A stretch of DNA of 54,149 nt from an uncultured Clostridia bacterium (GTDB taxonomy: Bacteria; Bacillota; Clostridia; TANB77; CAG-508), in assembly GCA_947630235.1 (NCBI GenBank), contig CANRGN010000010.1, forward strand, positions 1 through 54,149, read 5' to 3'. The translations under genes were made by a program, and so were the position numbers. Below are positions 25,708 to 35,127 of the stretch, one piece after another (the stretch's first letter is position 1; each line of letters starts with the position of its first letter). The notes below the pieces were generated by a model that worked only from the letters and a program-made list of their open reading frames with translations, was not told the DNA's origin and did no database searches.

Positions 25708-26046
25708 TTATATTTTTTTACAAAAAATTTCATTATTATTTTCTATTATATTCATAATTCTTAAAATCCCAGACATTTCAAAAATCTTCTTTATTTTTTC
25801 ACTTACATTTACGAGCTCAACTTGTCCACCATACATTTTTGCAGTTTTATATCTACCAATTAAAAGTCCTATTCCCGCACTATCCATAAATTTTACCATC
25901 TCAAAATTAAATACTACTTTTTTGGGCATAAACCTTTGAATTTCATAATCCACTCTTCTTCTTATTTTCTCTGATGCATGATGATCAATCTCTTCTGTTA
26001 TATCAATTAGTAAAGTTTTTTCTTCTATAAAATGACTAATCTTCAT
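25708..26046 (-). CDS. spoIIAA: Anti-anti-sigma F factor SpoIIAA
   Basis: A 112-residue STAS-domain protein. The phosphorylated Ser lies in MDSAGIGLLIGRY near residue 57. It releases SigF from SpoIIAB when unphosphorylated. It is the first gene of the operon and presumably sigma-H controlled, but I saw no convincing sigma-H box upstream. Confidence 0.95.
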   Translation of the reverse strand: MKISHFIEEKTLLIDITEEIDHHASEKIRRRVDYEIQRFMPKKVVFNFEMVKFMDSAGIGLLIGRYKTAKMYGGQVELVNVSEKIKKIFEMSGILRIMNIIENNNEIFCKKI

Positions 26047-26287
26047 AATTCATCCTCCTCTTTATTTATTTGACTATAGTATAATTATAAAAAAATGTAA
26101 AAAAGCACATTTTTTGTCTTCTACAAAAAATTTTGACTGACTTTTTTTGGCATAAAATTTCAATTTAGGATACCATTTTTATAATTATATTTAAAAAAAA
26201 TTATACGAAAGAAAATAAATTTTATGATATATATACTATAACTACCTATACTTTTTTGTTACTATAAAATATCTTTTTACAACAGAA
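26047..26287. other. Upstream region of spoIIAA, no gene
   Basis: About 240 AT-rich bases, presumably holding the spoIIAA promoter. I see no coding region or clear motif. The rest of the gap to recD2 is taken by an inverted-repeat element and the recD2 terminator. Confidence 0.4.
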
Positions 26288-26495
26288 TAATTTAAGGGTA
26301 GAAGATGATATTGTATCTATTTGAAAAATCAGCGAATTGAAAGAGAATATTCTAGAGCGTCTTAACACAGAGTGCGGGGGGATGTTCGTTTATAACAGAA
26401 AGGGCCCCGCCATGACGTTTAGAAGCTCTTGAATATTGCTCTTGAACGAGAAGATTTTTCAAATAGATACAATATCATCTTCTACCCTTAAATTA
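26288..26495. mobile_element. Hairpin element with 43-bp perfect inverted repeats
   Basis: Left arm 26288-26330 is the exact inverse complement of right arm 26453-26495 over 43 bases, beginning TAATTTAAGGGTAGAAG. Inside, a second imperfect stem (AAGAGAATATTCTAGAG against CTCTTGAATATTGCTCTT) leads to a GC-rich apex (GCGGGG against CCCCGC). The 208 bases therefore fold into one long hairpin. The outer TA/TA could be a target duplication of IS630/mariner type. No ORF. It is either a MITE or a structured RNA. Confidence 0.6.
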
Positions 26496-26587
26496 TGGAC
26501 TTATGTCTTTTTCAAAATTATTTTTATATCCACCCTTACAAAATACAATAATTTTCAGTAAAAATTCTGTCATTCGAGTACAAAAAA

Positions 26588-26634
26588 AATATTAATGGAT
26601 ATTAACCCAATGTTAATATCCATTAATATTTTTT
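26588..26634. terminator. Terminator after recD2
   Basis: A 19-bp perfect stem (AATATTAATGGATATTAAC and its inverse complement) with a five-base loop and T-runs on both sides. It lies just after the recD2 stop on the minus strand. Confidence 0.8.
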
Positions 26635-26654
26635 ATAAAATTTATATTCAAAAA

Positions 26655-28881
26655 TTAAATAATTTTATTTAATTTATATTTTAAGCCAGTATTTCTCTTT
26701 TTTAATTCAAAATTATTTATCATCATATTTATAATGCTATTTCCACCAACTACAATTAATAATTTTTTAGCTCTAGTCATACCTGTATAAAGTAAATTTC
26801 TAGTAAGTAACATTTTTGAAGCAGACGGAATAGCTAAAATAACAACATCAAATTCACTTCCTTGTGATTTATGAATAGTTATACTATAAGCATGTTCTAA
26901 TTCTTCAAGCTCTGTAAATTGATACCATGCATTTTTTAAATCATCAAACTCAACTTCCACTACTTTTTCATTATAATCTATTTTCTTAATTCTGCCTAAT
27001 TCTCCATTAAAAATTCCACTACCAGCTTCATATTCTGTTTTTTTATCACTACCCTTTCCTTTTTCCCAAAAAATATCATAATTATTTTTAACTTGCATTA
27101 CTCTATCGCCTTCTCTAAAAACAATATCTCCATATTGTTTTTCCATTAAATTTTCATTATGTGGATTTAATGCATTTTGAAGATTTTTATTAAGTTCTTT
27201 TGTTCCAATTAAACCTTTTTTGGTAGGAGTTAAAACTTGAATATTATTAAAAAAATCATAATTATAATAATTTTTCAAACGCTCCTTACATAAGGAAATT
27301 ATCTGATAAAGCATCTTTTCTTGATTAGGTTCATTTATATAAAAGAAATCATCTAACATTTCACCTTCAAATTTTTTTCCAACAAAATTCACGCCATCAT
27401 TTACATTATGTGCATTAACTATAATTTTACTTTTTGCAGCTTGTCTAAAAATTTTATTTAAAGTAACACAAGAAAATTTTTCAGAATCTATTAAATCTTT
27501 TAATACAAAACCAGGTCCAACAGATGGAAGTTGATTGCAATCTCCAACTAAAACTAATTTAGTTCCCATATATATAGATTTTACAATATAATTCATAAGA
27601 AATATATCAACCATAGACACTTCATCTATAACAATAACATCTGCATCTATAGGAGCTACATCATTATCAACACTTCCTATTTTATCATCATCAATTTTAC
27701 CTATTTCTAATAATCTATGTATAGTTTTTGCTTCTTCACCTGTAGTTTCACTAATTCTTTTTGCAGCTCTTCCTGTTGGTGCACAAAGAACTACCTTTTT
27801 GTTATTTTCTTTATATATTTCTAATAAAACTTTAATTATTGTAGTTTTTCCTGTACCTGGACCTCCAGTAATAATACATACATTATTATCATTTATTTGC
27901 TCTAAAGCTTCAATTTGCTTTTCAGATAAAATAATATCTAATATTTTCTCCTGCTTTTTTAATTGATTAGAAAAGTTTTTTAATTGTTTAATATTTTTAG
28001 AATTTTTTAAAGCCATTAACTTTTCTGCAACATTTCTTTCTGCTTTTTGAAAAGCTTCTAAAAATACCCATTTTCCAGATTCAGTATCTTCTATATAAAT
28101 TTCTTGTTTTACATTCAAATTTATAAGATTTTCTTCTATTCGTTCTTCATCTATTTCTAAAATGCTTTTTACAAATTCTACAAGATTTTCTTTTCTTGTA
28201 CAAGTATTACCATTATAACTTGATTGCAAAAGAGCATATTTTATAGCACTTTTTATCCTACTATCACTATCTTTAGGAATTCCAATTTGCAATGCAATTT
28301 TATCTATCTGATAAAAATTTACACCATAACTAATTTCTACCAAAACATATGGATTTTCTTCTATTTTTTCTATTGCATTACTCCCTAATGCATCATATAC
28401 CTTTTTACTATTATTAGCACTTATTCCAAATTTTTCAAGAAATCCTACTATTTGCCACAATTCCCATTTCTCATTAAATTCTTCACCCATTTCATAAGCT
28501 TTATCTTTATTTATTCCTTTTATTTCAGCTAATCTCAAAGGCTCGAATTTGAATATATTTAAAGTATCTTCTCCAAATTTTTCTATTATTTTTTTTGCTG
28601 TTGCAGGACCAATTCCTTTTATATTTCCGAGATGCTAAATATTTTTCTAAAGCTTCTGTAGTTTCAGGCATTATCTTTTCAAAAGTATCTATCTTAAACT
28701 GTTCTCCATAATCTTGATGAATTACCATTTTTCCATTAACTTTTAAAGAATCACCAACAGTAATAAAAGGTAAATATCCTACAATAGTAACAATATTTTC
28801 CTCTGTAGCTAAAACAGCTATTGTATAACTATTACTATCATTTTGATATATTATTTCCTCTATTTGTCCTTTAAGCTCCAT
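26655..28881 (-). CDS. recD2: RecD2-type ATP-dependent DNA helicase, read through a +1 frameshift at CGG
   Basis: A 741-residue SF1B 5'-3' helicase of the RecD2/YrrC family. An N-terminal OB domain (1-75) is followed by a helix-hairpin-helix region, then Walker A GGPGTGKTT, Walker B DEVSM and a C-terminal UvrD-like domain (TIHKSQGSEFDVV). The zero frame from ATG at 28881 reads YLAS, then CGG at 28627-28629, and stops after 33 odd residues. A +1 move reads GGA AAT ATA and yields NIKGIGPATAKKIIEKFG. That is the conserved YLASG-x-IKGIGP hairpin of the family, and it runs straight into the helicase. The second half has no ribosome site of its own. Confidence 0.9.
28625..28632 (-). promoter_or_regulatory. 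Putative +1 frameshift site in recD2
   Basis: Minus strand: GCA TCT CGG AAA TAT in the zero frame. Skipping the C at 28629 gives TCT GGA AAT ATA. The seven bases after CGG (AAATATA) resemble those in recJ (AAATATG). Confidence 0.65.
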
Positions 28882-28893
28882 GTTTGTCTCCGA

Positions 28894-29397
28894 TTATTTT
28901 ATTTCAAATTCTATTTTTTTATCATCTATTTTTTTTATTGAAAGGTTATATTCATTATTATTCAATACGAAAGTATTATTTTCAGAAAAATTTTTATCTA
29001 AATCTGTATCAAAATCATTTTCATCTTGAACATTTATTCCTAATAAATTAAAAATATAATATGCATCATAAAAAACATCATCTGTATATAAATTATCAGA
29101 ATAATCTAATTTTATTGATATATCCTCTATTTCTCCTCTTATATCATAATCTACGCAGATATATCCATAATCAAAATCTTCTTTATTTCTCTCATATTCT
29201 AATTTTCCTTTTTGATAATCAATTTTATTATCAAAATTTCTTAACTTTAATTCATCTGCAACTTCTTGTAATTTTTCTTTCATCATTTTTTTATATTCTA
29301 AATCATCATCTTTTAAATTAATAAATAAAAAAATTTCACAAATTGTAGTAATAATTATACATATCAAACAAAAAAATAATTTTCTTTTATCTCTCAT
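28894..29397 (-). CDS. Hypothetical membrane-anchored protein, 167 residues
   Basis: Not recognised. An N-terminal membrane helix (about 7-27) is followed by a charged, Asp/Glu-rich domain (DDLEYKKMMKEKLQEVADEL). It is probably anchored facing outward. It has a reasonable ribosome site and lies 12 bases upstream of recD2 and 25 bases after the next gene, so it may be in one operon with both. Confidence 0.7.
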   Translation of the reverse strand: MRDKRKLFFCLICIIITTICEIFLFINLKDDDLEYKKMMKEKLQEVADELKLRNFDNKIDYQKGKLEYERNKEDFDYGYICVDYDIRGEIEDISIKLDYSDNLYTDDVFYDAYYIFNLLGINVQDENDFDTDLDKNFSENNTFVLNNNEYNLSIKKIDDKKIEFEIK

Positions 29398-29422
29398 TAT
29401 AAAACCTTCTTTACCTTATTTT

Positions 29423-29974
29423 TTAACCTAATAATTCATTAAAATTATCATAAATATTATAAATTTTAATTTTTTTAGTTTTATTATCATTTTTATCTAC
29501 AGCTTCAATTAATGCATATTTTTTTGTTTTCTTTAAAATATTAAAACTAGTATATTCTTGTATAATTACATTTTTGTTTTCATTTGGCAAATTTTCTATT
29601 ACATTTTTTAAAAAATCATTATTTTCTAAATGTTTTTCTCTATCAAAGATATTATCCTTTTTATTTTTTATTTTATAAAGTTTATTATCTTTTTTTACAA
29701 ATACTAAATTTTCTGCAATATGCGCAGGATACCAAATAGGAACTGTAAATAACCATATCAATAATAAAAACATACTAAAATAAACAATTTTTGCAGTATA
29801 TCTATTCATAATAGGAATACTTATTCCTTTAAAATAACAAACACTTTCAAAAATAGCACTAGATATAAAAACTATAAGAGCTGCTATCCATAACATAAAT
29901 ACATATAACTTAAAAGATAACGCACCTGTTTTCATTGCAATATCTTTATCATACTTTAAAACAATTTCTTCCAT
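29423..29974 (-). CDS. Hypothetical membrane protein, 183 residues
   Basis: Not recognised. Two membrane helices (about 24-45 and 63-85) are separated by a short loop, followed by a cytoplasmic Lys/Asn-rich domain. The ribosome site GAGGTAG precedes the start. It is the first gene of a likely operon with the 167-residue protein and recD2. Confidence 0.7.
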   Translation of the reverse strand: MEEIVLKYDKDIAMKTGALSFKLYVFMLWIAALIVFISSAIFESVCYFKGISIPIMNRYTAKIVYFSMFLLLIWLFTVPIWYPAHIAENLVFVKKDNKLYKIKNKKDNIFDREKHLENNDFLKNVIENLPNENKNVIIQEYTSFNILKKTKKYALIEAVDKNDNKTKKIKIYNIYDNFNELLG

Positions 29975-30143
29975 ATTCTACCTCTTATTATTTTTTTTAT
30001 ATTATATAATTAAATTATATAAAATAAAAGACATTTATAAATATTTTTTATTTTTATTCTATAAATATTAATTGCAAATATCAATTTATTTCTTCTTATA
30101 TCTTAATCTTTTTATTTTTTATAAGAAAATCTTCATTTTACTA

Positions 30144-30172
30144 TTTACATAATTAAAAATTTATGTTATAAT
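30144..30172 (+). promoter_or_regulatory. Promoter of the 168-residue gene
   Basis: TTTACA (30144-30149), 17 bases, TATAAT (30167-30172) on the plus strand, in an AT-rich host-like stretch. Transcription would start near 30179. Confidence 0.7.
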
Positions 30173-30178
30173 TTTTTT

Positions 30179-30284
30179 CACGTATTATAAATAAACTCAC
30201 ACACAGGAATAACCCTAACAAATAATTATGCAGTGTGAGGCATAGGTTTTTATTTGTTTGTCATCTTAGAAAGGATGTTGTCTA
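30179..30284 (+). promoter_or_regulatory. Structured 5' leader of the 168-residue gene
   Basis: About 105 bases between promoter and start. CTCACAC (near 30196) pairs with GTGTGAG (near 30233), and AAATAAA/TTTATTT-like flanks could extend the stem. I do not recognise a known riboswitch. The ribosome site AAAGGA lies 9 bases before the ATG. Confidence 0.4.
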
Positions 30285-30791
30285 ATGAAGCAAGGATATC
30301 AATCATTCAACCCCAATCACATTATAAGCATCACTGAATGTCCACAGGGTGTACGAGATATGATTTCTGGAGAGCTTGTTACAAAAGAGCGGTCTTCAAT
30401 TATTGAAACCCTCTCTACTACGTATGTTGTAGAAAATATTATAGAAATAAGCAATCTGGATATTCATGTAAATCTTTGCGATATAGTAGTTGATCGTAGA
30501 TGTAAAAAATCAGACTACAGACCGCACCACATGAGAGAAGGTGGAAGGATACTTATCAATCAAGATTACATCATATCTAAAACCATTTCTCTTACAGGAA
30601 TCATTGATTGTTCAACCAATCAGATTTTTTCTTCAACCCCAGCTACAATAATAGAAACTTTATCAAAGTGCTACGTTGTAGCAAATGTGGTACATCATGA
30701 TGCTACAAACAAATTCTTATCCATCCCACTTACAGCAATATTTGCCAGTAAGTCATCCAAAAAGGCTGAATACCAATCAAATGATGAATAA
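30285..30791 (+). CDS. Hypothetical protein with an internal duplication, 168 residues
   Basis: Not recognised. Residues of about 13-80 and 96-160 are two copies of one unit: IIETLSTTYVVENII with KKSDYRP in the first, IIETLSKCYVVANVV with KKAEYQ in the second, at equal spacing. No membrane segment or signal peptide is evident. The codon choice differs from the neighbours: it uses CCC, CTC, ACG, CGA, AGG and one zero-frame CGG (30387), and its base composition is less AT-rich. It has its own promoter, leader and terminator and faces away from the flanking genes. This suggests a single acquired gene. The function is unknown. Confidence 0.65.
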   Translation: MKQGYQSFNPNHIISITECPQGVRDMISGELVTKERSSIIETLSTTYVVENIIEISNLDIHVNLCDIVVDRRCKKSDYRPHHMREGGRILINQDYIISKTISLTGIIDCSTNQIFSSTPATIIETLSKCYVVANVVHHDATNKFLSIPLTAIFASKSSKKAEYQSNDE

Positions 30792-30807
30792 AAAACATTC
30801 AGCCAAA

Positions 30808-30840
30808 AACATCTCACAGCCCAGCTGTGAGATGTTTTTT
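30808..30840 (+). terminator. Terminator of the 168-residue gene
   Basis: ACATCTCACAG and CTGTGAGATGT form an 11-bp stem followed by T-rich sequence on the plus strand. The core ATCTCACAG is the same as in the dnaJ terminator at 33951. Confidence 0.85.
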
Positions 30841-30912
30841 ACTATGATAAAATATTTTAGTCAACAATATGCGACAATTTATAATGTAACATTTAATAAA
30901 TTTTTTATTTAT

Positions 30913-33063
30913 TTATAAACAAAGTAATTTAAACCTAATAATTACTTTAAACAAATCTCCATCTATTTCTAAATCAAATTCACCTTTTTGTAGCTCCACT
31001 AAACTTTTAGCAATAGAAATTCCCAAACCACTTCCTTCTGTGGTTCTAGATTTATCTCCTCTAACAAATCTTTGTACTAATTCGCCAGAAGATATATTTA
31101 ACTTATCTTTTGAAATATTTTTTATAGATATATTAATTGAATTTTCACTTTTTATTATGTCAATATATACTCTTGTATTATCTAAAGAATATTTAGAAAT
31201 ATTATTAAATAAATTTTCTACAACTCTATAAAAACATCTGCTATCCAAATTTAAATTAATCTCTGAATCTGAAAAATTAGTTATAATATCTAATTTTTTA
31301 CTTTCAAATCTATCTTTAAACTCGCCAATAGCTTGATTAAAAAACTCTACTATATTTATTTTTTCGAAATTTAATTTAATTGATCCAGAAGACGCTTTAG
31401 ACGCATCAATTAAATCATCTATCAGCTTTTTTAATCTTTGAGATTTATTATCAAGAATATTTATATACTCTTTTGATTTCTCATTTTCAATATTTTCCTG
31501 TTTTAACAAATCAACATAATTTATAATTGATGTTAAAGGAGTTTTTATATCATGAGATACATTTGTTATAAGCTCTGTTTTTAATTTTTCTGATTTTATA
31601 CTCTCTTCTATAGCATTTTCAAATCCTGAAGATATATCATTTATATAAATTGCACTTTGTTTAAAATTTTCTTCTAATTCATTAGGATTTAATATTAACT
31701 TATTTTCTCCATCATAAATATCTTTTAATTTATTTTCTATTTTTTGATATGAATCTAATATTTTTATAATTTTATTATAAAAACAAATTAAAATTATTAT
31801 ATCTATAACAAATCCAACAAAGCTAAAAATTAACAATAATAGGAACTCTAATACTATTAATCCTAAAATATAAAATACCAATCTTTGCTTTCTTGATGAA
31901 ATATTTTTATATTTTTTTATACAATCTTTTGTTTTAATTATTATATTTTTAAAATTATTTTTAGCAAATTTAAAGAATTTACCACAAAATGTTGAATTTA
32001 CTAAACATTTACCTTTTATTCTTCTTACCAAAGTTGTGTAATTAAACATAGATATAAAATAAATTATAAAATAAGTTAATAAAATTACAAAAGTTAATAA
32101 ATTAAAATTATTAGTAGATATATCTAATAATACACATAATGGCAAAATAGACAAACCTCCAACTAATAAAGAAATTCCAAAAATAACCTCATACCAAATT
32201 TTATCAAACTTAAATAATTTAATAATTTTCTCTTTTGCTACTCCAATCATACATGTAACCAAAATTATAGAACCTAAAAATAGAATCAAATTTATTACAA
32301 AAAATAAGAAAACAAAATTGCCATTATTAAAGAAATTATTTAAAATATTATAAAAATAATCATCATAATAGTAATTTTCAATCATTTTTTCTTTATATGT
32401 TGTATATATTTGAAAATCATCTAATGAAGTAGTAAAATATTTTCTTTCATTATAATCTCCTTCATAATCATCATTATTATAATCATTATTATTATAATCA
32501 TTATCATTATAATCATTATTATTATAATCATTATTATTATAATCTTCATAATTAGTATTTAAATTAGCATCATCTTGGTCTATAGTATAATAAGTAAATT
32601 TAAAATTATCAAAAAACTGAATTGCCTTTTTTTGTATAAATTCTGTATCTGACTGAATTTCACCATTTAAGAAATAAGTTTTCTTTTGATCACTATTTTC
32701 AATATAATTTTTTAGTTTTTCTATTGTATTTGTATCAGTTGTTAATTCTATATTTGTTAAAGCTTTATCTTTATAAATAATCAAAAAATACAAATTTTCA
32801 ATATTTGTTCTATATGAATCATTACAATAACAAATTGTATTACCATCATATTTTATACTATTATAGTTAGAATTATTAAATATAAGTTCACTTGATACAG
32901 TCGAAATATATGACATATAATTTCCCATAAATAAATCTTCTTTAAAAGATTTATCTGCTTCTTTTCTTTTTGTATCTGTCATAAAAACATATATTGATGA
33001 AATAATAATATTTGCCAAAAAAATTGGAATCAAAATATATAATATCCATTTTATAAATTTCAT
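30913..33063 (-). CDS. Sensor histidine kinase with NNDY repeats
   Basis: A 716-residue membrane kinase. A first helix (about 5-25) is followed by a large extracytoplasmic part containing about six NNNDY-like repeats (near 170-205), then several helices (about 255-435) and a cytoplasmic HisKA domain with the phosphorylated His in NVSHDIKTPLTS (near 507). The N box is ENLFNNISKYS and the G box GSGLGISIAK. The start at 33063 is preferred over GTG at 33084, because AAAGGA lies between. It follows its response regulator. The signal is unknown; the design with several helices resembles envelope-stress sensors. Confidence 0.88.
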   Translation of the reverse strand: MKFIKWILYILIPIFLANIIISSIYVFMTDTKRKEADKSFKEDLFMGNYMSYISTVSSELIFNNSNYNSIKYDGNTICYCNDSYRTNIENLYFLIIYKDKALTNIELTTDTNTIEKLKNYIENSDQKKTYFLNGEIQSDTEFIQKKAIQFFDNFKFTYYTIDQDDANLNTNYEDYNNNDYNNNDYNDNDYNNNDYNNDDYEGDYNERKYFTTSLDDFQIYTTYKEKMIENYYYDDYFYNILNNFFNNGNFVFLFFVINLILFLGSIILVTCMIGVAKEKIIKLFKFDKIWYEVIFGISLLVGGLSILPLCVLLDISTNNFNLLTFVILLTYFIIYFISMFNYTTLVRRIKGKCLVNSTFCGKFFKFAKNNFKNIIIKTKDCIKKYKNISSRKQRLVFYILGLIVLEFLLLLIFSFVGFVIDIIILICFYNKIIKILDSYQKIENKLKDIYDGENKLILNPNELEENFKQSAIYINDISSGFENAIEESIKSEKLKTELITNVSHDIKTPLTSIINYVDLLKQENIENEKSKEYINILDNKSQRLKKLIDDLIDASKASSGSIKLNFEKINIVEFFNQAIGEFKDRFESKKLDIITNFSDSEINLNLDSRCFYRVVENLFNNISKYSLDNTRVYIDIIKSENSINISIKNISKDKLNISSGELVQRFVRGDKSRTTEGSGLGISIAKSLVELQKGEFDLEIDGDLFKVIIRFKLLCL
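32463..32545. repeat. Microsatellite-like 15-bp tandem repeat inside the kinase gene
   Basis: Repeats of ATTATTATAATC-like units encode the NNNDY motif in frame. Unit gain or loss would keep the reading frame, so the length of the outer domain may vary between strains. Confidence 0.65.
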
Positions 33064-33080
33064 ATAAAAGTTCATTCCTT

Positions 33081-33779
33081 TCACTTAATATTTTCTATTT
33101 TATATCCTATCCCCCATATAACTTTCAAATATCTAGGGTCTTTAGGATTTATTTCAATTTTTTCTCTAATATGTCTAATATGTACAGCAATTATATTTTC
33201 TGCAGAAAATCCATCCTCTTCCCATATATTTTCATAGATCTGATTTATCGAAAAAACTTTTCCAGCATTTTTAGTTAGAAATAAAAGAATATTATATTCA
33301 GTAGGTGTTAATTTTACTTCTTTTCCATCAACAGTCACTTTTTTCAAATCATCATTTATTAAAAGACCACTAACTTCATATACATTTTTTTCTTTTAAAT
33401 TCTCAATCCCTCCAAATTTAGTATACCTTCTAATACACGAATTAACTCTTGCCACTAATTCTTTGGGATTAAAAGGTTTACAAACATAATCATCAGCACC
33501 ATATTCCAACCCCTTAATTTTATCTTCATCCTCCGACTTAGCAGAAAGCATTATTATTGGAATTGAATTATCTTTTCTAATTTCCAATATAGTTTCTATT
33601 CCATCCTTCACAGGCATCATTATATCCAAAACAATAGCATGTACTAAATTATTATGCAAAGCTTCAATACACTCATTTCCATCATAAGCTTTAAGAACAT
33701 TATACCCCTCTTTACTAAGATAAATTTCCACAGCCCTAACAATCTCCCTATCATCATCACAAACCAATATATTAAACAC
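33081..33779 (-). CDS. OmpR/PhoB-family response regulator
   Basis: A 232-residue regulator. The receiver domain (1-120) has the acidic pocket CDDD, the phosphorylated Asp in VLDIMMP (near 53), and KPF. The C-terminal winged helix has LTPTEYNILLFLTKNAGKVFS and VHIRHIREKI. The start codon is GTG at 33779 with GGGGGGA upstream. It pairs with the downstream kinase. Confidence 0.93.
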   Translation of the reverse strand: MFNILVCDDDREIVRAVEIYLSKEGYNVLKAYDGNECIEALHNNLVHAIVLDIMMPVKDGIETILEIRKDNSIPIIMLSAKSEDEDKIKGLEYGADDYVCKPFNPKELVARVNSCIRRYTKFGGIENLKEKNVYEVSGLLINDDLKKVTVDGKEVKLTPTEYNILLFLTKNAGKVFSINQIYENIWEEDGFSAENIIAVHIRHIREKIEINPKDPRYLKVIWGIGYKIENIK

Positions 33780-33810
33780 CCAAATCCCCCCATAACTCTC
33801 GATTTGCTAT

Positions 33811-33864
33811 ATTATATCAGAAATTTCTTAATAATAAATATATAAATTATTAAGATTTTATTAA
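33811..33864 (-). promoter_or_regulatory. Promoter and possible self-binding boxes of the two-component operon
   Basis: On the minus strand TATAAT (33811-33816) lacks a good -35 box. Upstream, two TTAATA half-sites (33859-33864 and 33848-33853) are 11 bases apart, the spacing typical of OmpR-family sites. Autoregulation is inferred. Confidence 0.35.
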
Positions 33865-33907
33865 TCCTAATAAAAAAAATTAAAAATAAAAATAAAAAAA
33901 TCCCCCA

Positions 33908-33943
33908 AAAAAAAATTAAAAATTAAAAATTAAAAATTAAAAA
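33908..33943. repeat. Tandem repeat of ATTAAAAA
   Basis: About four units of an 8-base repeat lie between the dnaJ terminator and the two-component operon. There is no coding content. Confidence 0.6.
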
Positions 33944-33950
33944 TATGGAT

Positions 33951-33984
33951 AAAAAAAATCTCACAGCAAAGCTGTGAGATTTTT
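33951..33984 (-). terminator. Terminator of dnaJ
   Basis: ATCTCACAGC and GCTGTGAGAT form a 10-bp stem with a three-base loop, followed by eight T on the minus strand, directly after the dnaJ stop. Confidence 0.9.
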
Positions 33985-35127
33985 TTATCCAAATATTCCT
34001 CTTTTTTTAATAGGAGGCTGTTCATTCATTGTTTTTGCCAATTCAACTAATAACTTTCTCTGTTCCGCAGTTAATTTTTTAGGAACCTGAACTACAACTG
34101 TAAAAACAAAATCTCCCCTCCAATTTGCATTTACTGCCTTAAAACCTTTATTTTTTATAACAAATCGAGTTCCTGTAGCAGTACCCTCCGGAATTTTATA
34201 TTTCTCTTTATTTCCATCCACCATTGGAACTTCTATTTCAGTTCCAAGAGCAGCTCCTGTAAAAGTAATTGGTATTTCACAAAATACATGTTCACCTTGT
34301 CTTGTATATATGTTGTGCTTTTTAATATGTACAACTATATACAAATCACCATTTGTTCCACCATTTGTTCCTGGTTCGCCTTCACCTTGTAAAACTATTG
34401 CTCTTCCATCATCTATACCCTCTGGTATTTTAAATTTAAGTTTAGCAGATTTTTTTACAGTTCCCTTTCCTCTACATTCTGGACAATGTTCTTTTATTAT
34501 TTTTCCAGTTCCACTACATGTAGAACAAGTTTTTTGAGTAGACATTTGTCCTATTGGAGTAGAAATTACTTGGCGAATTTTACCTGTACCTTTACATGTT
34601 GGACAAGTTTCTGGAGAAGTACCATTTTTAGCACCAGAGCCATTACAAGATTTACATTTTTCATTTCTAGTTATAGATATTTCTTTTTCTGCACCTAAAT
34701 ATGCTTCTTCAAAAGTAATTTCAATATTTATTTTTAAATCAGCACCCTTTCTAGGAGCATTCGAATTTCTACTTCTTGAAGCACCTCCACCAAAAAATGA
34801 AGAAAAAATATCACCTAAATCTCCAAAATCTCCAAATCCATCAAAACCAGAATATGATGAATAAAATCCACCTTGGCCACCAGATGCGCCTCCGAAGTTT
34901 GGTCCATCAAAACCAAATTGATCATACATCTGTCTTTTTTGTTTATCTGATAAAACTTCATAAGCTTCATTTACTTCTTTGAATTTTTTTTCAGCCTCTT
35001 CCTTATTATCTGGATTTGCATCTGGATGGTATTTTTTTGCAAGCCTTCTATAAGCTTTTTTTAGTTCATCATCTGTTGCATTTTTTCCGACACCTAAAAC
35101 CTCATAATAGTCTCTTTTTTGTGCCAT
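33985..35127 (-). CDS. dnaJ: Chaperone DnaJ
   Basis: A 380-residue Hsp40 co-chaperone. The J domain (about 1-70) has HPD, followed by a Gly/Phe-rich segment (about 75-125), four CxxCxGxG-type zinc motifs ([32 protein letters not shown]; about 145-210) and the C-terminal substrate domains. It stimulates the DnaK ATPase. It is separated from dnaK by 359 bases and may have its own promoter. It contains TCGG twice in other phases (GTC GGA, TTC GGA) without any frame break. Confidence 0.97.
   Translation of the reverse strand: MAQKRDYYEVLGVGKNATDDELKKAYRRLAKKYHPDANPDNKEEAEKKFKEVNEAYEVLSDKQKRQMYDQFGFDGPNFGGASGGQGGFYSSYSGFDGFGDFGDLGDIFSSFFGGGASRSRNSNAPRKGADLKINIEITFEEAYLGAEKEISITRNEKCKSCNGSGAKNGTSPETCPTCKGTGKIRQVISTPIGQMSTQKTCSTCSGTGKIIKEHCPECRGKGTVKKSAKLKFKIPEGIDDGRAIVLQGEGEPGTNGGTNGDLYIVVHIKKHNIYTRQGEHVFCEIPITFTGAALGTEIEVPMVDGNKEKYKIPEGTATGTRFVIKNKGFKAVNANWRGDFVFTVVVQVPKKLTAEQRKLLVELAKTMNEQPPIKKRGIFG

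Noticed and set aside
26288..26495. CRISPR array or phage attachment site
   Set aside because: There is one inverted pair, with no direct repeats with regular spacers and no integrase nearby.
28525..28881. Separate N-terminal recD2 ORF and independent downstream helicase ORF
   Set aside because: The downstream part has only a TTG and no ribosome site, and the +1 reading joins the conserved motif exactly, so they are one gene.
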